From the NCBI GenBank assembly GCA_965260995.1, contig CBDHCD010000003.1:682001-746000 (forward strand): DNA of 64,000 nucleotides, read 5' to 3'. The position numbers and the translations under genes are program-made. The DNA comes from JBBROS01 sp965260995 (GTDB taxonomy: Bacteria > Pseudomonadota > Alphaproteobacteria > Acetobacterales > Acetobacteraceae). The notes under the pieces are model-generated. The model worked only from the letters and a program-made list of their open reading frames with translations. It had not been told where the DNA came from and did not search any database. Below, piece by piece: positions 45,057 through 54,559 of this stretch. The number at the start of each line of letters is the position of its first letter. Position 1 is the stretch's first letter.

Positions 45057-45319
45057 CGCGGCACCATACCCCGTCCCCGTGCCGGTCGCCAGCATCAGAA
45101 CGGCGCAGACACAGGATAACAAGTCAACACCAAACTATTGCTTGACCGGCTCTCAATAGACTGCCATCACGCACCCGTGATTAAGTAATGATCCGGTAAC
45201 AATTCAGCTAAGATTAACCGTTATCAAGCACAAATAACTTTAGTTAATTGCTCGTTATGTAGGTTCAGTTCATTTGACAATTGGCAACACCTGGCGCAAC
45301 GCACCGAAAGGAAGTGAAC
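45057..45319 (+). promoter_or_regulatory. A+T-rich upstream region of the beta-helix gene
   Basis: About 200 bases (45110-45290) are strikingly A+T-rich compared with the surrounding genome. Several TTGACA/TTAATT-like stretches occur, including TTGACA at 45276, but no well-spaced -10 was found. It likely contains the promoter and possibly silencer-protein (H-NS/MvaT-like) binding sequence. No coding sequence is seen. Confidence 0.4.
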
Positions 45320-47182
45320 ATGGCAATACTGACTGTCGGCTCTGGCCAGCAGTACGCGCGCATCGCCGACGCGATCAGCGCCTCCCGCGATGGTGACGTG
45401 GTCCAGGTGCAAGCCGGCACCTACGTCAACGACTTCGCCACCATCAACGCCAAGATCACCATCCAGGGTGTCGGCGGCCTGGCGCACCTGGTCGCGACGA
45501 CCTCCCCGCCCAACGGCAAGGCGATCCTCACGATCAACACGGACGCCACCATCGACCACCTCGAGTTCTCGGGTGCCGCGGTCAAGGACCAGAACGGCGC
45601 TGGCATCCGCTACCAGGGCGGCAACCTCACCATCACCGACAGCTACTTCCACGACAACCAGGACGGCCTGCTCGGCACGCCCCTCACCGCCGGCACCGGC
45701 AATATCAGCATCGTCCGCAGCGAGTTCGCCCACAACGGCGCCGGCGACGGCCAGAGCCACAACATCTACGTCAACGACGTCGCCAGCCTGTCGATCGACC
45801 AGAGCTACCTGCACGACGCCGTGGTCGGCCACGAGGTCAAGAGCCGCGCCGAGAAGACGACCATCACCAACAGCCGCATCCAGAACGGGCCGAAGGGCAC
45901 CGGCAGCTACAGCATCGACCTGCCGAACGGCGGCGACGCGCTCATCAAGAACAACGTCATCGAGCAGGGCCCCAAATCCCAGAACCCGAACGCCATCGCG
46001 TTCGGCGAGGAAGGCAGCCTGCGCGCCAACACCCGCCTCGTCGTCACCGGCAACACCATCCTCAACGACCGCCCCGGCGGCTACGGCGTCTGGAACCCGA
46101 CCGGCACGACCGCGGAGGTGACCGGCAACGCGCTCTACGGCTTCGCCGCCGACCGCGTCACCCGCGGCAAGGCGAACGTGTCCGGCAACACCGTGCTGAC
46201 GACCGAGCCCGCCCTGGTCACGACGTCGCCTTGGACGACCGCCGGGCCGTCACTGCCAGCCACCTCCGTGCCGGCCCAGCCCGCGCCATCAACGCCCACG
46301 GTTCCGGACGCTCCCGCCCAGACGCCCACGCCCACGCCCACGCCCACCCCGGCCCCCACGCCGGCGGTCCCGGTCCAGCCCGCCCCGGAACCGACGCCAA
46401 CACCGACGCCAACACCGACGCCGACGCCCACCCCCACGCCAGCACCCACTCCAACCCCGGCCACGCCGGAGTCCGGCGCGCCCGCCGCCCTCGTGCTCCG
46501 CATGTCGGAGGACGCCTACAAGGGCGACGCGCAGTTCACCGTCAGCGTTGATGGCAAGCAAGTTGGCGGCGTCAACACCGTCACGGCCAAGCACGGATCC
46601 GGGCAGTCGCAGGCGTTCTCGTTTGACGGGCAGTACGCCGCGGGCAAGCACACCGTCGCCGTCACCTTCCTGAACGATCTCTACGACGGCACGGCCGACA
46701 CCGACCGCAACCTCTACGTCGACGGCATCGAGCTGAACGGCACCAAGAGCGCCACCCAGGCCGCCCTGGTCTCGAACGGCGCCAAGAGCTTCTCGGTTTC
46801 CTCGTTCCAGTCTACCCCGTCCGGGTCGTCGTCCTCGGCGTCGAGCGACACGCTGGTGCTGCACTTGTCGGAGGACATGTTCAAGGGAGACGCCCAGTTC
46901 CTCGTCACGCTCGACGGCAGGCAGCTCGCGGCGGCCCAGTCCGTCACGGCGCTGCACGGCTCCGGCGAGACGCAGGATTTCACGTTCAAGGGCCAGTTCG
47001 GAGCCGGGCCGCACGACGTGGGGATCACCTTCCTGAACGACCTCTACCTCGGCAGCCCGGACACCGACCGCAACCTTTACGTGGACAGCATCGACTTCAA
47101 CGGCACCCAGTACGGGTCGGTCACGGCGGCGCTGCTCGGCAACGGCACGACCCACCTGCAGATCGGCGCGCAGAACCAGTAG
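45320..47182 (+). CDS. Parallel beta-helix protein with two xylan-binding-type modules
   Basis: 620-residue modular protein. Residues 5-300 form a right-handed parallel beta-helix (repeats such as ATIDHLEFSG, NLTITDSYFHDNQDG, SIVRSEFAHNGAG), the fold of pectin lyases and epimerases. A Pro/Thr-rich linker (about 300-385) leads to two homologous Ca-dependent carbohydrate-binding modules (about 388-475 and 508-600), each with LSED-YKGDAQF-type start and TDRNLYVD calcium site. No signal peptide is visible. It is probably extracellular and binds or cleaves polysaccharide; catalytic residues cannot be assigned. ATG preceded by AAAGGAAG. Confidence 0.75.
   Translation: MAILTVGSGQQYARIADAISASRDGDVVQVQAGTYVNDFATINAKITIQGVGGLAHLVATTSPPNGKAILTINTDATIDHLEFSGAAVKDQNGAGIRYQGGNLTITDSYFHDNQDGLLGTPLTAGTGNISIVRSEFAHNGAGDGQSHNIYVNDVASLSIDQSYLHDAVVGHEVKSRAEKTTITNSRIQNGPKGTGSYSIDLPNGGDALIKNNVIEQGPKSQNPNAIAFGEEGSLRANTRLVVTGNTILNDRPGGYGVWNPTGTTAEVTGNALYGFAADRVTRGKANVSGNTVLTTEPALVTTSPWTTAGPSLPATSVPAQPAPSTPTVPDAPAQTPTPTPTPTPAPTPAVPVQPAPEPTPTPTPTPTPTPTPTPAPTPTPATPESGAPAALVLRMSEDAYKGDAQFTVSVDGKQVGGVNTVTAKHGSGQSQAFSFDGQYAAGKHTVAVTFLNDLYDGTADTDRNLYVDGIELNGTKSATQAALVSNGAKSFSVSSFQSTPSGSSSSASSDTLVLHLSEDMFKGDAQFLVTLDGRQLAAAQSVTALHGSGETQDFTFKGQFGAGPHDVGITFLNDLYLGSPDTDRNLYVDSIDFNGTQYGSVTAALLGNGTTHLQIGAQNQ
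46325..46470 (+). repeat. Pro-Thr linker repeat tract
   Basis: Imperfect tandem 6-base units (CCCACG and CCGACG/CCAACA types) encode the Pro-Thr linker of the beta-helix protein. The tract is prone to slippage and so to length variation between strains. It joins the helix to the binding modules. Confidence 0.7.
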
Positions 47183-47186
47183 CCTG

Positions 47187-47224
47187 GAGCGTGTCCGGCG
47201 CTTCTGTCAGCGCCGGACACGCTC
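47187..47224 (+). terminator. 16-bp-stem hairpin after the beta-helix gene
   Basis: GAGCGTGTCCGGCGCT (47187-47202) pairs perfectly with 47209-47224 around a 6-base loop, starting four bases after the stop. No T-run follows. It probably limits read-through or stabilises the message; it may also be an intergenic repeat. Confidence 0.5.
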
Positions 47225-47335
47225 TGGTCGTTGCTTCGGCGTCCCCGACTGGCGTCCCCGGCCGGCGGCCTCGCGCTGCCGGTCCGGCCTCCGGGCGTGC
47301 CGGGCCGCCGCGCCCGGAGGCCGGCCGCGTCCCGC

Positions 47336-49156
<1,821 letters not shown>

Positions 49157-49244
49157 CGCCCGGGTATGGGGGCCGCCCGCCGCCTGTGCAACAGGGCGGG
49201 GTTGTGCCATGCACCACCGAACCCGTCGAGGGAGGGAAACGGAC

Positions 49245-50279
49245 ATGCGCATCCTGGTTTCGCTGGCCTGCCTGCTGATCGCCGCGCCCGCAGCCTGGCT
49301 GATCGCCGCGCCCGCGGCGTGGGCCACCGAGCCGATGCGGATCGGCCTGCTGCACACGCTGTCGCCCGCGCCGCTCTACATCGCCATGGAGCGCGGCTAC
49401 TTCCAGGACGAGGGCCTGGACGCCAGCTTCCGCTTCTTCGAGGCCGCGCAGCCCATCGCCGCCGCCGCCGTCAGCGGCGACATCGACGTTGGCATCACCG
49501 CGCTGACCGGCGGCTTCTACAGCCTGGCCGGGCGCGGCACGCTGAAGGTGATCGGCGGCGGCCTGCACGAGCGGCAAGGCTTCGAGGGCACCGCCCTGGT
49601 CGTGTCCAACAAGGCCTACGACGCCGGCCTCACCTCCGCGGCCAAGCTGCCCGGCCACAGCCTCGGCATCACCCAGTTCGGCTCCTCGTTCCACTACATC
49701 GCCGGCCGCATCGCCGAGGCCGAGGGCTTCGACCTGTCGAGCGTCGCGCTGCGGCCGTTGCAGTCCATCGGCAACATGCTGGCCGCCGTCCGCACCGGGC
49801 AGATCGACGCCACCATGAACGTCGCCTCGCTCGTCAAGCCGCTGGACGCCGCCGGGCAAGCGCACGTCGTCGCCTGGATCGGCGACATCGTGCCCTACCA
49901 GATCACCGCCGTGTTCGCCCCCACGCGCATGATCGAGGACCACGCCGACGCCCTGCACCGCTTCGCCCGCGCCTACCAGAAGGGCGTCGCCGACTACCGC
50001 CGGGCCTTCCTGCGCCACGACGCCGCGGGCCGGCCGGTCCACGACGCCGAGACCGACGCGGTGATCCCGCTCATCCGGAAATACGTCTTCGCCAGCGACC
50101 CGGACGCGCGGCGGAAGATCATCGACGGCGCCGGCTACTACGACGAGGGCGGCAAGTTGGACGTGGCCGACGTGGCCGCCCAGCTCCGGTGGTTCATCGC
50201 CGAGGGCCTGGTCAAGCAGAAGATCGACCCGGCCGAGATCATCGACACCCGCTTCCTCGGCGCCCTGCCGGCCCGGTGA
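49245..50279 (+). CDS. ABC transporter substrate-binding protein, NitT/TauT (SsuA-like)
   Basis: 344-residue periplasmic receptor of the NMT1/SsuA/TauA fold. Start PMRIGLLHTLSPAPLYIAME and the loop ISTAL-like GDIDVGITALTGGFYSLAGRG are typical. The signal peptide contains a tandem duplication of LIAAPAAW encoded by two 24-base direct repeats (49275-49298, 49299-49322). Good ribosome-binding site (GGGAGGGAAA). Ligands of this class include sulfonates, taurine, nitrate, pyrimidine precursors and aromatic acids; none can be chosen here. Stop overlaps the ATPase start. Confidence 0.85.
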   Translation: MRILVSLACLLIAAPAAWLIAAPAAWATEPMRIGLLHTLSPAPLYIAMERGYFQDEGLDASFRFFEAAQPIAAAAVSGDIDVGITALTGGFYSLAGRGTLKVIGGGLHERQGFEGTALVVSNKAYDAGLTSAAKLPGHSLGITQFGSSFHYIAGRIAEAEGFDLSSVALRPLQSIGNMLAAVRTGQIDATMNVASLVKPLDAAGQAHVVAWIGDIVPYQITAVFAPTRMIEDHADALHRFARAYQKGVADYRRAFLRHDAAGRPVHDAETDAVIPLIRKYVFASDPDARRKIIDGAGYYDEGGKLDVADVAAQLRWFIAEGLVKQKIDPAEIIDTRFLGALPAR

Positions 50280-51055
50280 CCGCCTCCCACCTGGAAGTCA
50301 GGATCGAGGGGGTCGGCCACCGGTTCGATGGCCTCGCCGTGCTGGACGGCATCGACCTGGTCGCAGCCCCCGGCCAGGTGCTGGTGCTGGTCGGCCCGTC
50401 CGGCTGCGGCAAGAGCACGCTGCTCGGCATCACCGGCGGCCTGATCGCGCCGACGGCGGGCCGGGTCGTGGTGCAGGGGCATGTGGGCGAGGACTGCCTC
50501 AACCCGCTGACGCCGGTGTTCCAGGACTTCGCCCTGCTGCCGTGGCGCAGCGTCGCCGGCAACGTCGCCCTGCCGCTCGAAGGCCGCCTGCCCGGCCCCG
50601 CCCGCCGCGCCCGCGTGGACGAGGTGCTGGCGCTCACCGGCCTGTCCGACTTCGCCCGCGCCTGGCCGCGCCAGCTTTCGGGCGGCATGAGGCAGCGCGT
50701 CGGCATCGCCCGCGCGCTCGCCGTGCGCCCGGCCTGCCTGCTGATGGACGAGCCGCTGTCCGCCCTCGACGCCCAGACCCGCGCCCTGCTGCTGGACGAG
50801 TTCGCCGCCCTGATCGCCCGCGCCGGCACCACCACGATCTACGTCACCCACAACCTCAACGAGGCCGTCCGCCTCGGCCACCAGGTCGCGGTGCTGTCCC
50901 GCCGCCCCGGCCGCGTCCGCGCCGTCGTGCCCATCGACCGCCCGATCGAGGGCCGGGCCGGCGACGACCCCGACCTGCTGGCCATCGAGCGCCGGCTCTG
51001 GGACATGATCCGCGACGACGCCGCGGCCGCCGAGCGGGAGCCGGTCCATGCCTGA
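50276..51055 (+). CDS. ABC transporter ATP-binding protein, SsuB/TauB-like
   Basis: 259-residue ATPase: Walker A GPSGCGKST, Q-loop FQDFALLPWRSV, signature LSGGMRQRVGIARAL, Walker B LLMDEPLSALDAQTR and His switch YVTHNLNEAV, the last two being typical of nitrate/sulfonate/taurine importers. GTG start overlaps the receptor stop (GTGA) and the end overlaps the permease start by eight bases. Arg/Pro-rich segment after the switch is a usual feature. Confidence 0.9.
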   Translation: MTASHLEVRIEGVGHRFDGLAVLDGIDLVAAPGQVLVLVGPSGCGKSTLLGITGGLIAPTAGRVVVQGHVGEDCLNPLTPVFQDFALLPWRSVAGNVALPLEGRLPGPARRARVDEVLALTGLSDFARAWPRQLSGGMRQRVGIARALAVRPACLLMDEPLSALDAQTRALLLDEFAALIARAGTTTIYVTHNLNEAVRLGHQVAVLSRRPGRVRAVVPIDRPIEGRAGDDPDLLAIERRLWDMIRDDAAAAEREPVHA

Positions 51056-51842
51056 CCTGTCCGGCCCGGTGCCGTTCCGCGCCCGCGGCTTCGCGCCCCG
51101 CTCGGCCCCCCTGGTCGCCGCCGCGACGCTGGTCGGCCTCGTGCTGCTGTGGCAGGCGGGGGCGAGCGCCGGCTGGATCGACACGCTGTTCCTGCCGCCG
51201 CCGGTCGCCATCGGGCGGGCGCTGGCGACGCTGGCCGTGAGCGGCGAGCTATGGCGCCACCTCGGCGCCAGCTTGCGGCGGCTGGCCATCGGCTGGTCGC
51301 TCGGCACCGTCGGCGGCGTCGCGCTCGGCATCGCCGTCGGCGTGTCGAGCCTGGCCCGCGCCCCGGGCATGGCGGTGGTGTCGGCGTTGTTCCCGATCCC
51401 CAAGATCGCGCTGGTGCCGCTGTTCATCATCTGGTTCGGCATCGGCGAAGGCTCCAAGGTGGCGACCTTGGCGTTCGGCGTGTTCTTCCCCACCGTCATC
51501 AACACCGCCGCCGGCATCGACGCCCTGCCGCGCGGCCTGATCCGCATGGGCCAGAGCTTCGGGCTGAGCCGGGGCGCGATCCTGGGCAAGATCGTGCTGC
51601 CCGGCGCGCTGCCGGCGATCCTGAGCGGGTTCCGGGTCACGACCTCCATCGCCATCATCCTGCTGGTGGCGGCCGAGATGATCGGGGCGCAGAACGGCAT
51701 CGGCGCGTTCGTGCTGCAGGCGGGCAACCTTTACGACACCGATAACCTGCTGGCCGGCATCGTCGTGCTGTCGCTGCTCGGGCTGACGGTGGCGTGGGTG
51801 GTGGGCCGGCTGGAGCGGTGGCTGCTGGCCTGGCGGGGGTAG
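51048..51842 (+). CDS. ABC transporter permease, SsuC/TauC-like
   Basis: 264-residue inner-membrane permease with six predicted helices; EAA loop as GLIRMGQSFGLSRGAILGKIVL (in parts, about 164-184). The ending GLTVAWVVGRLERWLLAWRG is typical of SsuC-type proteins. Last gene of a three-gene operon. Substrate unspecified. Confidence 0.9.
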   Translation: MPDLSGPVPFRARGFAPRSAPLVAAATLVGLVLLWQAGASAGWIDTLFLPPPVAIGRALATLAVSGELWRHLGASLRRLAIGWSLGTVGGVALGIAVGVSSLARAPGMAVVSALFPIPKIALVPLFIIWFGIGEGSKVATLAFGVFFPTVINTAAGIDALPRGLIRMGQSFGLSRGAILGKIVLPGALPAILSGFRVTTSIAIILLVAAEMIGAQNGIGAFVLQAGNLYDTDNLLAGIVVLSLLGLTVAWVVGRLERWLLAWRG

Positions 51843-51873
51843 CGGGGCGCGGGGGTCGCGGGGCGGCGAGGGG

Positions 51874-52455
51874 TCAGCGCGGGCGGAGCCGGGTGCCGCG
51901 GTAAAGCTCCGCGAGGGGCGTCCGCAGCCCGATGCTGTCCAGCGCCAGCTCGCCCTCGCTCAGCGCCGCCGGCTTCCCCGGCCAGGCCCCGTCCGACCCC
52001 CGCCGCAGCACCTCCGCCCCGATCGACACCGTGCGCAGCACCACGATCTCGCGCACGCTCGGGATGGTGGTGTAGGCCCACACGTTGGCCCACGTCTCGG
52101 CCTGGTTGCTGGGCGAGAGGATCTCGACGATCAGCACCGGGTCGGTCAGCCCGGCCTCTTCCGCCTCGTAGCCGGAGCAGGTCACGGCCAGGTCGGGCAC
52201 GCGCATGTTGTGACCGGCCTGCACCCGCGGCACGACCCCGGGGGTCACGACGAGGGTGCAGGGGCTTCCCGTCTCGCGAAGGTGATTGCCGATCACCCGT
52301 CCCAACTCGCCCTGCAGCGTGCCGTGGGTGCGGCTGGCCGGGGCCATCGCGCGCGGCACGCCGTCCACGAGCTGCCAGGCCCGGCCGTCGCCCGGCTCCC
52401 AGGCGAGGAACTCCTCGACCGACATGAACACCGGGACCGTGGCGAGCGCGACCAT
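51874..52455 (-). CDS. Uma2 family (DUF820) putative endonuclease
   Basis: 193-residue protein of the Uma2/DUF820 family with a restriction-endonuclease-like core: MSVEEFLAWEPGDGRAWQLVDG start, PDLAVTC with the metal-binding Asp (about 117) and VEILSPSNQAE with the Glu of the D-ExK site; the lysine position appears as Gln/Asn here, so activity is uncertain. Such genes are abundant and often mobile; their role is unclear. It is convergent with the SsuC gene and 35 bases upstream of it lies the parS sequence. Confidence 0.75.
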   Translation of the reverse strand: MVALATVPVFMSVEEFLAWEPGDGRAWQLVDGVPRAMAPASRTHGTLQGELGRVIGNHLRETGSPCTLVVTPGVVPRVQAGHNMRVPDLAVTCSGYEAEEAGLTDPVLIVEILSPSNQAETWANVWAYTTIPSVREIVVLRTVSIGAEVLRRGSDGAWPGKPAALSEGELALDSIGLRTPLAELYRGTRLRPR

Positions 52456-52490
52456 AGTCTCATCCTAGCGGTTCGAGGTGGCAGCCGCCA

Positions 52491-52506
52491 TGTTTCACGT
52501 GAAACA
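52491..52506. promoter_or_regulatory. parS: parS centromere-like site
   Basis: TGTTTCACGTGAAACA is a perfect palindrome and an exact match to the bacterial parS consensus recognised by ParB (TGTTnCACGTGAAACA). It lies in the 76-base gap between the Uma2-type gene and the PEP-mutase-like gene, where it is free of coding constraint. parS sites cluster near replication origins, so this locus is probably in the origin-proximal part of the chromosome or on a large ParABS replicon. parA/parB are not in the window. Confidence 0.8.
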
Positions 52507-52531
52507 TCGCCGGGCCGTTCACCAGCGCCGC

Positions 52532-53344
52532 TCAGCGGCGCATAGCGTCATTCAGCGTCGCGTGGCTCGGCACGTCCCGCATCGCCGCCGCGATGTCGCC
52601 CTCGGCGAGCGCCCGTCCGAACGCGGCCGCCGCCCCGTAGGCCGCCCGGGCGATCGCGCCGCCGACGCTGACCCGGCGCACGCCCAGCCCGGCGAGCGTC
52701 CGCAGCGGCACCGGCCCCTCGCGCGGGCCGGTCAGCACGTTGACCGGCTTCGGCGCGACGGCCTGGACCACGCGGCGGATGGCGTCCAGGTCCGGCAGGC
52801 CCGGCGCGTAGAGGCAGTCGGCCCCGGCCTCCGCGAACGCGACCAGGCGGCGGATGGTGTCGTCGAGGTCGGGCCGGCCGTGCAGGAAGTTTTCCGCCCG
52901 GGCGGTCAGGATGAAGTGCGGCGCGTGCGCCCGGGCGGCGACCGCGGCCTGGATCCGGGCCACGGCGGCGTCGAAGCCGTGCAGCGGCGCGGCGGGGTCG
53001 GCCGTCGTGTCCTCGATGGTGCAGCCGCACAAGCCGGCGGCGATGGCGTCCCGCACGGTCAGGGCGCAATCCTCCGGCGCCGGGCCGTAGCCGTCCTCGA
53101 GGTCGGCCGAGACGGGCAGCGCGGTGGCGGCGGCGATGTCGTGCGCGTTGGCCAGCGCCTCGCCGCGGCTGACGGCGGCCGTGCCATCCGTGCGGCCGAG
53201 CATGAAGGCGAGGCCGGCCGAGGTGGTCGCGAGCGCCGGGACGCCGGCGGCGGCCAGCAACACCGCACTGCCCGCGTCCCACGCGTTGGCGATCGGGAAG
53301 CAGCCGGACTGGTGAAGGGCGTGGAAGCGTTCAGCCTTCGTCAT
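52532..53344 (-). CDS. Isocitrate lyase/PEP mutase family protein
   Basis: 270-residue TIM-barrel protein of the PEP mutase/isocitrate lyase superfamily: PIANAWDAGSAVLLAAAGVPAL, TTSAGLAFMLG, SADLEDGYG with the Mg-binding Asp/Glu, and TIEDTTADP. The KKCGH cysteine loop of true isocitrate lyases is missing, so a lyase or decarboxylase on small oxo acids (oxaloacetate, dimethylmalate, methylisocitrate-like) is more likely. It follows the tartrate/D-malate dehydrogenase gene with a 14-base overlap on the same strand, suggesting linked four-carbon acid metabolism. Confidence 0.78.
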   Translation of the reverse strand: MTKAERFHALHQSGCFPIANAWDAGSAVLLAAAGVPALATTSAGLAFMLGRTDGTAAVSRGEALANAHDIAAATALPVSADLEDGYGPAPEDCALTVRDAIAAGLCGCTIEDTTADPAAPLHGFDAAVARIQAAVAARAHAPHFILTARAENFLHGRPDLDDTIRRLVAFAEAGADCLYAPGLPDLDAIRRVVQAVAPKPVNVLTGPREGPVPLRTLAGLGVRRVSVGGAIARAAYGAAAAFGRALAEGDIAAAMRDVPSHATLNDAMRR

Positions 53345-54443
53345 GGGCACCCTGCCGCGCGGGAGCGTCGGCGCTGTTGCCGCCCCGGACCGCCTCGCAC
53401 ACCGCCCGCGTCACCTCCGCCGTCGTGGCCCGGCCGCCGAGGTCGGGCGTCATCACCCCGGCGGCGCAGACCTGCTCCACCGCCCGCATCAGCGCCGCCG
53501 CCGCCCCGGCCTCGCCCAGGTGCTCCAGCATCATGGACGCGGTCCAGAACGTCGCCACCGGGTTGGCGACGCCCTTGCCGGTGATGTCGAAGGCGCTGCC
53601 GTGGATCGGCTCGAACATGCTCGGGAAGCGCCGCTCGGGATCGAGGTTGGCGGTGGGCGCGATGCCGAGCGAGCCGGCCAGGGCGGCGGCCAGGTCGCTG
53701 AGGATGTCGGCGTGCAGGTTGGTCGCCACCACGGTGTCGATGGAGCGCGGCTTCAGCACCATGCGCGTCGTCATCGCGTCCACCAGTTCCTTGTCCCAGG
53801 CGACGTCGGGGAACTCGGCTGAGACCTCCAGCGCGATCTCGTCCCAGAACACCATGCCGTGTCGCTGGGCGTTGCTCTTGGTCACGACGGTCAGGCGCTT
53901 GCGCGCCCGCGCCCGCGCCTGCTGGAAGGCAAAGCGCATGATGCGCTCGACGCCGCGCCGTGTGAAGACGCTGGTCTCGGTCGCGACCTCCTCGGGCAAG
54001 CCGCGGTGCGCCCGGCCGCCGTGGCCCGAGTACTCGCCCTCGCTGTTCTCGCGGATGATCAGCCAGTCGAGGTCGTCCGGGCCGACGCCGCGCAGCGGGC
54101 CGGCGACGCCGGGCAGGATGCGGGTGGGGCGCACGTTGGCATACTGGTCGAAGCCCTGGCAGATCGGCAGGCGCAAGCCCCACAGCGTCACGTGGTCCGG
54201 GATGTCGGGGGCACCGACCGCGCCGAACAGGATCGCGTCCAGGCCGCGCAACTGGTCCAGCCCATCGGCCGGCATCAGCGCGCCGCGCGCCCGGTAGCGG
54301 GCCGAGCCCCAGTCGAACGGCGTGACCTCCAGCCGGAAGCCGCCGTCGCGCGCCGCCACGGCGTCCAGCGCTTCCAGCCCGGCGGCGATCACCTCCGGGC
54401 CGATGCCGTCCGCCGGGATGGAGGCGATCCGATGATGGCGCAT
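53331..54443 (-). CDS. ttuC: Tartrate dehydrogenase/decarboxylase or D-malate dehydrogenase
   Basis: 370-residue NAD- and Mn-dependent decarboxylating dehydrogenase of the isopropylmalate dehydrogenase family. IASIPADGIGPEVIAAGLEAL start, IRENSEGEYSGHGGR with the substrate serine, TKSNAQRHGMVFWDE, NLHADILSDLAAALAGSLGI and MFEPIHGSAFDITGKGVANP match TtuC/DmlA rather than LeuB or Icd. It oxidises D-malate or tartrate to pyruvate or related oxo acids. The ATG at 54443 is chosen by homology. It is divergent from the importer gene at 54560, with an operator-like inverted repeat between. Confidence 0.85.
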   Translation of the reverse strand: MRHHRIASIPADGIGPEVIAAGLEALDAVAARDGGFRLEVTPFDWGSARYRARGALMPADGLDQLRGLDAILFGAVGAPDIPDHVTLWGLRLPICQGFDQYANVRPTRILPGVAGPLRGVGPDDLDWLIIRENSEGEYSGHGGRAHRGLPEEVATETSVFTRRGVERIMRFAFQQARARARKRLTVVTKSNAQRHGMVFWDEIALEVSAEFPDVAWDKELVDAMTTRMVLKPRSIDTVVATNLHADILSDLAAALAGSLGIAPTANLDPERRFPSMFEPIHGSAFDITGKGVANPVATFWTASMMLEHLGEAGAAAALMRAVEQVCAAGVMTPDLGGRATTAEVTRAVCEAVRGGNSADAPARQGAHDEG

Positions 54444-54480
54444 GGCGCGGTCCCCGTTGTTCCAGCCTTCGGTTGGTGTA

Positions 54481-54509
54481 ACGTGCTGGCACGCCGCTTG
54501 CCAGCACGT
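54481..54509. promoter_or_regulatory. Inverted repeat overlapping a sigma-54-type promoter
   Basis: ACGTGCTGGCA (54481-54491) and TGCCAGCACGT (54499-54509) form a perfect 11-bp inverted repeat with a 7-base spacer. Inside it, TGGCACG-CCGC-TTGC (54487-54501) is a perfect -24/-12 element on the plus strand, predicting a start near 54513 and a 47-base leader for the binding-protein gene. The symmetric opposite-strand version is weaker (GTGC for TTGC). The site may serve as promoter, regulator operator, or both, between ttuC and the importer. Confidence 0.5.
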
Positions 54510-54559
54510 CCAATGCTCGGCAGACAGGCCGGCGACCACAGCCAACCGCGGGGACCCTC

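Noticed and set aside
46325..46470. CRISPR-like short tandem units
   Set aside because: They are contiguous codon repeats for Pro-Thr with no spacers, in frame within the beta-helix gene.
52532..53344. prpB methylisocitrate lyase completing the prpDC pathway
   Set aside because: It lacks the KKCGH-type cysteine loop and is 45 kb from prpDC, next to a tartrate/D-malate dehydrogenase.
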